A model generated the notes under the pieces. It made no database searches. It saw only the letters and a program-made list of their open reading frames with translations, and was not told the origin of the DNA. A stretch of DNA of 64,000 nucleotides from Endozoicomonas arenosclerae (lineage in GTDB: Bacteria; Pseudomonadota; Gammaproteobacteria; Pseudomonadales; Endozoicomonadaceae): contig NZ_LASA01000148.1 of assembly GCF_001562015.1 (NCBI RefSeq), positions 1 through 64,000 of the forward strand, given 5' to 3'. Shown here piece after piece: positions 45,214-53,646 of the stretch. The position numbers were made by a program, and so were the translations under genes. Positions within the stretch are counted from its first letter, which is position 1; every line of letters begins with the position of its first letter.

Positions 45214-47001
45214 ATGAATACATCAAACGGACTACCCGTATCCATTCAAGTAAACATTCCTGGAAATCCGTTCTCGCAAAAACTTCCCCTTTTAAATAAC
45301 TACTCAACCGTTAATCATGGCAGCAGGACTGTTAATCAAATTCAGGGGACAGAAAGACATATGGGACTGATAGAAAGCGGAATTGCTGTTATTCGACCCG
45401 GTGTTATTATAAACCCATCTGCGCAATCCAACCTCACTGTTGATTTAACCTCAGAAGAATTCTTAATGGATGAAAGGTCCGAATCAGAGACAGGACATAG
45501 ATATCCATTAAGAAAAAGAAGAATAGAACATCGAGAATTAGAAGAAGGAACTTTAACCCAGTCAAAGCAAATGAAGTTCACTAAACCGTCGGAAGTACAT
45601 AGTCCATTAAGAAAAGATGAAACAAATAGTCGAGACTTTGACTCAATGCTTGATGACCTTGAAGATCAATACTTAAAAGAAAAAGCTGACTCTGAACAGG
45701 ATGGAAGGGTTAAACAAAAAAGCAAACCGGGTATCAAAAAAACAAGATTAACAATAAGCGCACGTGAACTGGCCTCTCTAAGAGCTGACTCGAAAAGGCT
45801 TAATGATCAAACCAGCTCAATGCAAAAAAGAATTGAAGAACTAGAAGCTGAAAAAGTCACACGTGAAGAAAAAGTAGCCGACCTTCGAAAAAAAGTAAGC
45901 TCACTGGTGAGTGATCAATTATTGCATAGCAGCTATGTTGAAACGCTTAAAGCTGAACACAAATCAGCGTCTGAGAGAATTAGTACTGAAGCTATATCAC
46001 TACAACAGAGAATTAGAGAACTTGAAGCTGAAAAAGTCACAGGTGATGAAGAATTAGCAAGTCTCCGAGAGACTGTAAGCTTACATAGCAGTCAGGTTGA
46101 AGACCTTAAAGCGGAAAACAGCACAGCTCGTGAAACATTCGATGGCCAAACACTCTCATTACAAAAAAGAATTCAAGAACTTAAGTCTGAAAAAGATTCC
46201 GTAACGGATCAAAATGAAGGATTGAAAAAAGAACTCACAAAGACAACCACTCTGTTTGTTGAACACATGGAAAAAATGAAGTCAGACCTCAAAGCTCATT
46301 ACCAGTCACAAATGGACGAGAGAACAAAAGAAAAACAGGTGGGAATCGATCAGTGGCAGGAGAAAATAAAAGCAGAACAAGAGCAGTATAAAGCCCGACT
46401 CAAAGAGCAAACTCTGGCTCAACTGATCGATTCAAATCCACAACTTCTCATGAGAAATGCTTTTTTCCAACAACAAGTTCAGGAACAGGTCTATCTATTT
46501 GCTAATCAGTTCTACCAGAAAGTTATGCAGGCAGAAGCCCATAGAAGTAATCCAGCAGCAAACAACCGGGGAACAGCTCCGCAGGCTCATACACAATTTA
46601 CGGTCCAGAGTGGAGGAGCTAACAGCGCAACTATGGATTCACTCGATCCATCATTAGAAACATTATTGCATGAAGTACAGAACTCCGGGTTTCCTATTGA
46701 GCAGATATTGAACGGGAGCTGGTCACAGCCTCAGCCACCCACAGGTCTGGAATATCCAACATCTCTATTCCAACAACCTGTAGAAAATACGAGTACAAAG
46801 GTCTCAATGGACACTCTTCAACAGGTACCTGATGCTGATGATGTATTTTTAGATCCAAGAACCCTCCCGTCTGATATCTCTGGAGAGATTCTGATGTCAG
46901 ATACAGACTCAGAGGGAGAAAAGGAGAATATGGATTCTCTCATGCGTCGTCCATCGTTCAAAAAGATACTGGACGATCTTTCAAACCAAACTCAAGCCTA
47001 A
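45214..47001 (+). CDS. Coiled-coil protein with C-terminal CREB KID-like motif (candidate nuclear effector)
   Basis: A 595-residue protein with no recognised family. Layout: disordered Ser/Asn/Pro-rich N-terminus; basic patch PLRKRRIEHRE at 98-108, resembling a nuclear localisation signal, with a second PLRK at 131-134; coiled coil about 185-400 made of three related repeats each starting LQ(K/Q)RI..L..EK; a Gln/Ser/Pro-rich low-complexity region about 440-545; an acidic stretch SDTDSEGEKEN; and a final helix RRPSFKKILDDLS (578-590) nearly identical to the CREB/CREM kinase-inducible domain core. No signal peptide. Base composition is visibly lower in GC than mfd or csiV, and the upstream DNA is very AT-rich, both consistent with acquisition. 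Nuclear targeting and KIX binding are inference. Confidence 0.8.
   Translation: MNTSNGLPVSIQVNIPGNPFSQKLPLLNNYSTVNHGSRTVNQIQGTERHMGLIESGIAVIRPGVIINPSAQSNLTVDLTSEEFLMDERSESETGHRYPLRKRRIEHRELEEGTLTQSKQMKFTKPSEVHSPLRKDETNSRDFDSMLDDLEDQYLKEKADSEQDGRVKQKSKPGIKKTRLTISARELASLRADSKRLNDQTSSMQKRIEELEAEKVTREEKVADLRKKVSSLVSDQLLHSSYVETLKAEHKSASERISTEAISLQQRIRELEAEKVTGDEELASLRETVSLHSSQVEDLKAENSTARETFDGQTLSLQKRIQELKSEKDSVTDQNEGLKKELTKTTTLFVEHMEKMKSDLKAHYQSQMDERTKEKQVGIDQWQEKIKAEQEQYKARLKEQTLAQLIDSNPQLLMRNAFFQQQVQEQVYLFANQFYQKVMQAEAHRSNPAANNRGTAPQAHTQFTVQSGGANSATMDSLDPSLETLLHEVQNSGFPIEQILNGSWSQPQPPTGLEYPTSLFQQPVENTSTKVSMDTLQQVPDADDVFLDPRTLPSDISGEILMSDTDSEGEKENMDSLMRRPSFKKILDDLSNQTQA
45808..46287 (+). repeat. 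Three coding repeats of a coiled-coil unit
   Basis: Residues 199-256, 259-309 and 311-358 of the candidate effector repeat a unit beginning SSMQKRIEELEAEK, ISLQQRIRELEAEK and LSLQKRIQELKSEK. The first two share ELEAEKVT exactly, so duplication is recent relative to the third. Confidence 0.7.
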
Positions 47002-47020
47002 ATAGAATGCCTTAGGTCAC

Positions 47021-47069
47021 TGCGGCCATAGTCCCTGTATTTAACATTCAATAAGGAACTATGGTTGCA
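47021..47069. other. Imperfect inverted repeat after the KID-motif gene
   Basis: Sixteen-base arms with 13 matches (47021-47036 and 47054-47069; core CCATAGT / ACTATGG). No clear T run; may terminate either convergent transcript. Confidence 0.35.
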
Positions 47070-47104
47070 GATTTAAAAATGATCAAAAGGTCTAAACCCT
47101 TCTG

Positions 47105-47536
47105 TTAATGCCTTAGCTCTTTCTTCATGATAAAACTGTTCTTACCCTCATCCGACTCATAAGACACCTGATCCATCAGCTTGTTAACGATATGCAAGCC
47201 ACGGCCGCTGCATAACCAGGTTTCCGGATGCTCCGGATCCATTGCAGGTTCAGCCTTATCCTCAATCACATCGTCGGGGATACTCTGCCCCCAATCACTG
47301 ACGGCAATGTTCATCATGGTGTTATCCAGATCAACACAGACTTCTACCGGGTGACCCGCTTCATTGTCATAGGCATGCTCGATGGCATTGTTCACAATCT
47401 CTACCAGACAAAGCTCCAGTCGATTAATTTCCACCGGCGACAGAGTCGTCATGGCACAGACACCTCTGACAGCCATAGCAATCATGGTGGTATTAGACAG
47501 TTGACTGTCTATCTCCAGTTTTAGCACCTGCGACAT
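47105..47536 (-). CDS. Anti-sigma-type serine kinase (RsbW-like HATPase)
   Basis: GHKL ATPase domain protein of 143 residues, of the type that phosphorylates an anti-sigma antagonist or sequesters a sigma factor. N box ELCLVEIVNNAIEHAY and G1/G2 boxes VSDWGQSIPDD and GRGLHIVNKLMD are visible. It begins one base after the stop of the STAS gene, so the two form a switch pair with the PP2C regulator upstream. No sigma factor gene is in the window. Confidence 0.85.
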   Translation of the reverse strand: MSQVLKLEIDSQLSNTTMIAMAVRGVCAMTTLSPVEINRLELCLVEIVNNAIEHAYDNEAGHPVEVCVDLDNTMMNIAVSDWGQSIPDDVIEDKAEPAMDPEHPETWLCSGRGLHIVNKLMDQVSYESDEGKNSFIMKKELRH

Positions 47537-47537
47537 G

Positions 47538-47870
47538 TCAGCCCCCCTTCACAGCCTCATCAACCGAGCTGTGCAGCTTGAACAATTTGTCCATGGATGT
47601 GAGATCAAAAAGATCCTTAACCGCAGGCTGGGCAGACGCCAGACTGAAAGTGCCATTACCCGATAGTTTCTTCAAGCCAGCTACCAGCGCCCCCAGTCCA
47701 CTGCTGTCCATAAAACGGACTTCAGCCAGATCAATGACAATAGCGGTCTTGCCATTATCAATCAGATCGAACACATAGGTTTTAAAGGCTTCAGCTATGG
47801 AAGCATCCAATCGGGTTTCTTCAATCTGAACCACAGTAAAGTGGCCTTCATCACGGTGTTCAAACGCCAT
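47538..47870 (-). CDS. STAS-domain anti-anti-sigma factor
   Basis: A 110-residue SpoIIAA/HsbA-like protein. The phosphorylatable serine lies in RFMDSSGLGALVAGL. It would be phosphorylated by the downstream RsbW-like kinase and dephosphorylated by the upstream PP2C response regulator, a partner switch. Its own target is not identifiable here. Confidence 0.88.
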   Translation of the reverse strand: MAFEHRDEGHFTVVQIEETRLDASIAEAFKTYVFDLIDNGKTAIVIDLAEVRFMDSSGLGALVAGLKKLSGNGTFSLASAQPAVKDLFDLTSMDKLFKLHSSVDEAVKGG

Positions 47871-47946
47871 GCCATCCTCCTGGCTGTTATCACTTTACCC
47901 TTTGGGAAAGTGAAGTTGCTGCAAGTGTTTGAAACTTGCATACAAA

Positions 47947-49140
47947 CTAGGGTTTCCATTCCAGTAACAGGTAGGTTACGTCGTCATCAAAACGGTCAAG
48001 CTCACTCCAGTCTCTGACATTTTTCTCTACCCGGTCAATAACTGATTTCAAATCTTCGTCCAATGAATCCTTCAGACATTCCAGTAAACGAGACTCACCA
48101 AACTGCTCACCTTCCGCATTTTCACATTCGGTCACGCCATCTGAGTATAAGAACAGACGGTCACCCGGTTGGAACTGTAGCGTACATGATGTGTATTCCA
48201 TATTTGGCATCATGCCAATAGGCACACCGCCGCCCTTAACAGGCTCGACAACACTTTTCTCACGGCGAATCCATAAAGGAGGTGGATGTCCGGCCTGAGA
48301 CAGGGTCACTTCACCGGTACGACTATTAATCAGTCCATATGCAATTGTGAAATACAACATCGACTCAGGCGTCACCTGAAATCGATTATTGAGTGAGGCT
48401 AAAACTTTTTCAGGCGTCCGCACAGAATAATACGGCGCTTGGTCGAAGGTTTCCTTGACTATGGAGCCCCTGCCCGATGTTTCTGACAAAATATTATTGA
48501 GGGTAAATGAAAAAAGCGCTGAGGGTATTCCATGACCTGCAACATCAAGCTGATAAAACCCGAGTGTTTCACCATCGATAGCCTGATAGCCGAACATATC
48601 ACCACCCAGAATCTTACTGGGTTTAAAGAACCAGTCGAAGGAAACATGTTGAATCGTGGCAGGCTGAGCCAGCAGGACTTCCTGGGCCCGTGCTGCGGAT
48701 TCCAGATCTTTCTCTACAGTTTCAATAGCCTGAACCAACTGTTGCTTTTGTTGTTCCAGCTGCTTTTCCAACTCAATAATACGGATACCGGCTTTCAGGC
48801 GAGCAGACAACTCATCAAAATTAACAGGTTTGGCAAGAAAGTCATCCGCACCATGATTCATCCCTTCAACAACGGCTTCATGATCAGTATTGCCAGTGAG
48901 AAGAATAAAATAAAGATAACGACCAAGATCCGTTTTCCGGACTTGTTTGAGAAGCTCCAGACCATCCATCTCTGGCATCACCCAGTCGCTGATAATGATC
49001 CTGACTTCCTGATGCTCCTTCAGAATCTCCAGGGCTTGTTTGCCATGCTCTGCTTCAAGAACAGTATGTCCCTGCTTTTTCAGCACAACGGATAACATCA
49101 AACGCTGGTCACGGGCATCTTCAACAATAAGAATATTCAT
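47947..49140 (-). CDS. Response regulator with PP2C (SpoIIE-type) phosphatase output
   Basis: Receiver domain at about residues 1-120 with the phosphoacceptor Asp in IISDWVMPEMDG and Lys in LAKPVNF; a short coiled coil (about 128-160); then a SpoIIE/PP2C phosphatase with GGDMFGYQ, DVAGHGIPSALF and the C-terminal DDVTYLLLEW metal ligands. Resembles HsbR/RssB-type regulators of Pseudomonas. It lies upstream of the STAS and kinase genes in one unit and 31 bases after an MscS gene. No sensor kinase is adjacent. Confidence 0.88.
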   Translation of the reverse strand: MNILIVEDARDQRLMLSVVLKKQGHTVLEAEHGKQALEILKEHQEVRIIISDWVMPEMDGLELLKQVRKTDLGRYLYFILLTGNTDHEAVVEGMNHGADDFLAKPVNFDELSARLKAGIRIIELEKQLEQQKQQLVQAIETVEKDLESAARAQEVLLAQPATIQHVSFDWFFKPSKILGGDMFGYQAIDGETLGFYQLDVAGHGIPSALFSFTLNNILSETSGRGSIVKETFDQAPYYSVRTPEKVLASLNNRFQVTPESMLYFTIAYGLINSRTGEVTLSQAGHPPPLWIRREKSVVEPVKGGGVPIGMMPNMEYTSCTLQFQPGDRLFLYSDGVTECENAEGEQFGESRLLECLKDSLDEDLKSVIDRVEKNVRDWSELDRFDDDVTYLLLEWKP

Positions 49141-49171
49141 GTAGCCCTTATCGGCCTGCTACTGACTCTGT

Positions 49172-50212
49172 TTAACCGCCTTTCTTTTCCTGAATCACTT
49201 TAACAACCGGATAAGCAAAGTCGGCACCAGCATGTTCTACTGCAGAGGCGATCAACAGCATCACACTTTCCTGAACCCTGACAAAATCCACCCTGCCTTT
49301 CGGTACTACATGAACACGGATCTGGCACTCTAATGAGGAATCACCGTATTTAAGAAATCTTGCGTAATGGGGTTCAGAACAATCCAGTTCGGGATGTTGC
49401 AAAAAGCCGGCAATAATATGGTTCATTATGTTCGGGATCTTTTCCAGATCCTCGTAGCGAATACCAAAATTTTCAATAATTCTGCGATTACGCATTCGGG
49501 ATGGATTTTCGATCACGATACTCGTAAACACCGAATTCGGAACAAAGACAGGACGACGATCGAAGTTCCTTATCTGTGTCAGACGCCAGCCAATATGTTC
49601 AACATGGCCTTCAATCTGCCTGTCCGGCGAACGAACCCAATCGCCCTCTTTGAACGGCTTATCCAGAATCAGCATCAAGCCACCGAAGAAGTTCGCCAGC
49701 CACTCACGAGCAGCCATACCCACTATCAGACCACCTACCCCACCAAACGCTAATAACGCAGAAAGTGAGTAGCCCAGCTTTTGTGCAAGAATGAGAACAG
49801 CAAGAGTGACTAATAAAATATGAAAGAAGCGAGACAATGTTCTTGCTGAATCAAGGTCATGAGGTTTAGCTCCCGAGATCAGAGCAATATCAGGAAGCTG
49901 CCGGACCAGCCGTAGAAGAACCCAGAATGGAAACAAGACTGAGACAGATGTTTCTGACACTGCAAGCCAGTCAAACACCTCCAAGTCACTGTGATTAAAA
50001 AACCAGTGAGCCAGATAAAAAAGACAGAATACCCAAGGTAGTACAAGAAGCGGAGGGCGCAGCGCTTTGGCAAGACTGGTCCGAATCGATTGATTTTCAG
50101 ATTTTGCCCATCGGCCCAGCCAGTAATGACTCAGCCATGAAGCCAACAAAGCGATGACGGGAGCTGATAAAAGATGAACCGTTTCGTCTTTAAGAAGCTC
50201 TTCCCAAAGCAT
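49172..50212 (-). CDS. MscS-family channel, YnaI-like, copy 1
   Basis: Mechanosensitive channel with several N-terminal helices and the conserved pore and beta domain: GVGGLIVGMAAREWLANFFGG, then LDKPFKEGDWVRSPDRQIEG and RPVFVPNSVF. These features match E. coli YnaI. The frame is open six codons earlier from a TTG, but ATG 50212 has GAGGGG at the right distance. 346 residues. A paralog lies at 51395. Confidence 0.9.
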   Translation of the reverse strand: MLWEELLKDETVHLLSAPVIALLASWLSHYWLGRWAKSENQSIRTSLAKALRPPLLVLPWVFCLFYLAHWFFNHSDLEVFDWLAVSETSVSVLFPFWVLLRLVRQLPDIALISGAKPHDLDSARTLSRFFHILLVTLAVLILAQKLGYSLSALLAFGGVGGLIVGMAAREWLANFFGGLMLILDKPFKEGDWVRSPDRQIEGHVEHIGWRLTQIRNFDRRPVFVPNSVFTSIVIENPSRMRNRRIIENFGIRYEDLEKIPNIMNHIIAGFLQHPELDCSEPHYARFLKYGDSSLECQIRVHVVPKGRVDFVRVQESVMLLIASAVEHAGADFAYPVVKVIQEKKGG

Positions 50213-50374
50213 TTTATGCCCCTCACGCAAGAACGACCCGATGGCTGTGAGGGCAGATTGCCTCTGCCCTTTAAGTTATATCCATACAAAAGAGTCATTT
50301 CTTGAGTTTTGCAGCACTTTTACTTTGAAATAACCTCCACAGGATTGTTGAGTAGCTCCTAACAGGTACTTAGA

Positions 50375-51343
50375 TTATTTCTGAAGCAATTTATGCTTTA
50401 TTTCCAAAGCCAGTTGATGGGTATTAAACGGCATCTGCCAATATCGATCATGGCGAAAAGACTGCGTCTTCAAACAACCCGCTATCATCAGGTCTGCAAT
50501 GAAGCGAGAACAATTGCAAGACAGCGCACGGTATGGGGTTCGCGTCAACTGATTGAACCGCTTGAAAAGCGCTTGCTCATCAAGCCCATCAATGATTACA
50601 ACATTACTTGCTTGCAGCCGGCCACGATTATAAAAAACTAAGTCAACCTTCAAGAGATTGCTATGAACTTGATGGAGAGAGGGCTTATAGTCATGTCGAT
50701 AGCTTAAATAGACAGGTTTCCCCAATTCAGGATTCCATACCAACATGGCTGTATGTAAGCCACTGCCGTGGTTCAGTATTATCGACCTACCCGGCTTGCA
50801 AGCTTTCATAAGATCCTTAACTCTACTTTTTAAATGAGGCAGTTGCATATAACTGCTATCAACCTTTTCAGGCCATAACAAATATCTCACCCAATGGTAG
50901 ATACCACGGAAGAAATTAATACTTGAAGGCTTGTCCTGATTGGATTCAATGTCTTCAGACTGAGTAAGGCTTTCAGAACGCTCTTTTGTATAATGCTCTT
51001 TCTTTGAATCATTAGAATGAAGCTCTGTCGATCCGTTTGAATCAGAGTATTTTAATGGTTGGATCTCTAGACTGGAGGAATCTCCCAAGCCCTCAGGGTG
51101 AGTCTTGTATTGCCCACCTGGTGTCTTCGAACTGTTATCGACTGACAGATTCTGAGTACGTGGAGCATCTTCTGGTAACTGAACCCACTCATCCTGACCA
51201 AGAGCTTTATCTATAGACTTTTGATCAACACTGCGTCCCTGATATTGACCAGTTTTATCCTTATCTAAAGCCTCGTCCGTTTTTTGATCAGACGTAACGC
51301 CATAAAGTGAAACATGATTATTTGAAGGGTCGATCTTAGGCAT
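50375..51343 (-). CDS. Unknown protein with possible permuted papain-like (NlpC/P60-LRAT-type) C-terminal domain
   Basis: A 322-residue protein I cannot assign firmly. The first 140 residues are polar and disordered, without a signal peptide. The C-terminal half reads like a circularly permuted papain-like fold: a candidate catalytic His at 197 in GLHTAMLVW, a beta-rich middle, and a candidate Cys at 278 in SCNCSRFIADLMIAG, the NC..F pattern of LRAT/YiiX-type proteins. Such domains act as proteases, amidases or acyltransferases. It stands between two MscS paralogs and may have been inserted. The long disordered N-terminus and lack of export signal would fit a specialised-secretion substrate. 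Confidence 0.6.
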   Translation of the reverse strand: MPKIDPSNNHVSLYGVTSDQKTDEALDKDKTGQYQGRSVDQKSIDKALGQDEWVQLPEDAPRTQNLSVDNSSKTPGGQYKTHPEGLGDSSSLEIQPLKYSDSNGSTELHSNDSKKEHYTKERSESLTQSEDIESNQDKPSSINFFRGIYHWVRYLLWPEKVDSSYMQLPHLKSRVKDLMKACKPGRSIILNHGSGLHTAMLVWNPELGKPVYLSYRHDYKPSLHQVHSNLLKVDLVFYNRGRLQASNVVIIDGLDEQALFKRFNQLTRTPYRALSCNCSRFIADLMIAGCLKTQSFRHDRYWQMPFNTHQLALEIKHKLLQK

Positions 51344-51394
51344 CCATTCAAAGTCCAGGTTAATCCCTTAACCCTGACTTTAGACCACGCTAAA

Positions 51395-52498
51395 TTAAGT
51401 AGACATATCGCTGCTAGCGTTCGCTATCAATTCTTCCGGCAGATCCAGCGTCTGGGTTGGGAAGGCAATATCAGCATCATGGGAATGAATAATCTCCATG
51501 ACCTTTACCAGAACATCCTGCTTAACCCGGTGAAACTCCGCCCAATCGGTGGTACAGGTGAAGCAGTAGATAAAGAAGTCGAGACTGGAAGCTCCAAAAC
51601 TGGTGAAATTCACCATCAGAATTTTATCCTTGGTGATCTCATCATTATTCTGAAGATACTGTCTGATTTCGTTGATAATAGTTTCCAGCTTGGCTCCATC
51701 CTGATACCTCAAACCAATCGTTTCCTTGATACGACGGTTCTCCATCCTGGAAGGATTCTCAACAGAAATGTTGGCAAAAGTAGCGTTCGGTACGTACAGA
51801 GGACGCTTGTCAAAAGTCCGGATGCGGGTCTGGCGCCAACCAATATATTCTACGGTACCTTCAATATTCTTATCCGGCGAACGAATCCAGTCCCCCACAC
51901 GAAAAGGTTTATCCAGGTAGATCATCAATCCACCAAAGAAGTTGGCCAGCATATCCTTGGCCGCAAAGCCTACAGCCAGACCACCTACACCACCGAATGC
52001 CAGAAGACCTGAAATACTGTAGCCAAGTGACTGTAAAACAACGAGAACACAGGTAATGATAACCACAATTCTGATCAGTCGCCCTATAGCGACGACCGTC
52101 GTAGGATCATTGGGTTTGTTACCTGTGAGAGTTGGATTCAGAAAGTTGCGTTCCAGCTGACGTATAAACCGGATGATGCTCCAACCGACCAGCGTTATGA
52201 TGATGACATCCCTGAGATTACTCAGGCCGTCGATCAGTACTGAATCCGTCGCTTTTGAGATGACATCAATGGACCAGCAGATACCTATGACCCAGATGAG
52301 CATGTTCACAGGCTTTCTGAGCGCCTTGATAACGGCATCATCCCAGGGGGTTCTAGTGGCTCTTGCGCCTCGGGCAAGATGAATAAACACCTTCGATGAC
52401 AACAGGTTAATCACACCTGATATCAATAAAACTATGAACACCTGGATAACCCACTGGGGGATATCCAGGTCCTGAAATACAGGTAAGGAAAATGACAT
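51395..52498 (-). CDS. MscS-family channel, YnaI-like, copy 2
   Basis: Paralog of the channel at 49172, 367 residues. Conserved blocks: GVGGLAVGFAAKDMLANFFGG, LDKPFRVGDWIRSPDKNIEG, YIGWRQTRIRTFDKRPLYV. Longer than copy 1 at both ends. It follows nagZ by 32 bases on the same strand and may be the last gene of the psrA-ldt-nagZ-mscS unit. Confidence 0.92.
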   Translation of the reverse strand: MSFSLPVFQDLDIPQWVIQVFIVLLISGVINLLSSKVFIHLARGARATRTPWDDAVIKALRKPVNMLIWVIGICWSIDVISKATDSVLIDGLSNLRDVIIITLVGWSIIRFIRQLERNFLNPTLTGNKPNDPTTVVAIGRLIRIVVIITCVLVVLQSLGYSISGLLAFGGVGGLAVGFAAKDMLANFFGGLMIYLDKPFRVGDWIRSPDKNIEGTVEYIGWRQTRIRTFDKRPLYVPNATFANISVENPSRMENRRIKETIGLRYQDGAKLETIINEIRQYLQNNDEITKDKILMVNFTSFGASSLDFFIYCFTCTTDWAEFHRVKQDVLVKVMEIIHSHDADIAFPTQTLDLPEELIANASSDMST

Positions 52499-52530
52499 GA
52501 TTTTACTTCCAGAAAGAAAACGGCAAGTAA

Positions 52531-53589
52531 TTAACTGAAGCGTTCAGCAAGATGATCGAGACGATCTTTACAGCTCAGATAACGATCCATAGCCACCAGT
52601 TCATCCAGTGGTCGCCCTCCTTTTGCCTTCAGTGGTGAACTATCAGCAGTAAAGGAAGATTGCTCAAGCCAGGGTAATACTTCTTTTACACCCTCACGGT
52701 TACTTAGCAATAACAGATCACAGCCAGCATGCAGAGCTTTTTCGACCCTGAGAGTATAACTTCCTGCTGAAGCCGCACCCTCCATAGTCAAACAGTCACT
52801 GATCACCAGACCATTAAAGCCTACTTTATTTCTGAGAATATCCTTCAGCCAGATGGACGAGAAACCACAAGGCTGATCATCGACTTCTGAGAATACGATA
52901 TGCGCAGGCATTACAGCTTCTACCCCTTGTTCTATTAAGGATAAAAACGGAATCATATCCTGCTTCTGAATCATTTTCAGAGTGCGGTTATCCTGCGGTA
53001 ATGTCAGATGAGAATCTTCACTGACACTGCCATGCCCCGGGAAATGTTTTGCAACGGATGCCATACCCGAATCATGGACACCGCTGCACCAGGCAGAGGC
53101 CAGTTTGATGACGGTTTCAGGATCAGTGCCCAACGCTCTGTCACCCACTATATCCGTCAACCCGAGATTGAGATCCAGGACCGGCGCGAGACTGAGATCA
53201 AGGCCACAAGACAGGAGCTCTTCCGACATTAGCCAGCCACAGTCTTCAATCAGTTCCAGGGCTCTCTGGGGGTCTCTGTTAAAGTAACGAACATAACTCT
53301 CTGCAGGGGGCAGTCGGGTAAAGTCCTGTTTGAAACGCTGGACCCGACCTCCCTCCTGATCAACCATTAACACCAGATCCTGACGAACACTTCTGATGTC
53401 ACTCACCAGATCACACAATTGGTTTCTATCATGGAAGTTTCTGGCAAAAAACAATACCCCGGCAACGCCAGGATGCTGCAGTAAATCCCGTTCTTCAGGC
53501 TGTAGTGACTGACCTTCAAGATCAATGATCAGAACACCCTTGTTATTATCATTGGTGGTCATTGCGTTGCGAGATTCACCCGTATTCAT
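52531..53589 (-). CDS. nagZ: Beta-N-acetylglucosaminidase NagZ
   Basis: Cytoplasmic glycoside hydrolase family 3 enzyme that releases GlcNAc from recycled anhydro-muropeptides. The family signature VAKHFPGHGSVSEDSH holds the His of the flexible loop, and the catalytic nucleophile Asp is in VISDCLTMEGA. 352 residues, about 15 more than typical because of an N-terminal extension before GVLIIDLEG; ATG 53562 is an alternative start. Adjacent to psrA as in Pseudomonas. Confidence 0.93.
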   Translation of the reverse strand: MNTGESRNAMTTNDNNKGVLIIDLEGQSLQPEERDLLQHPGVAGVLFFARNFHDRNQLCDLVSDIRSVRQDLVLMVDQEGGRVQRFKQDFTRLPPAESYVRYFNRDPQRALELIEDCGWLMSEELLSCGLDLSLAPVLDLNLGLTDIVGDRALGTDPETVIKLASAWCSGVHDSGMASVAKHFPGHGSVSEDSHLTLPQDNRTLKMIQKQDMIPFLSLIEQGVEAVMPAHIVFSEVDDQPCGFSSIWLKDILRNKVGFNGLVISDCLTMEGAASAGSYTLRVEKALHAGCDLLLLSNREGVKEVLPWLEQSSFTADSSPLKAKGGRPLDELVAMDRYLSCKDRLDHLAERFS

Positions 53590-53646
53590 TCTTTAGCTGT
53601 TCTCCTGCTCAATGAGCGAGATGGAGGCTGCAATTGCCAGTAACTT

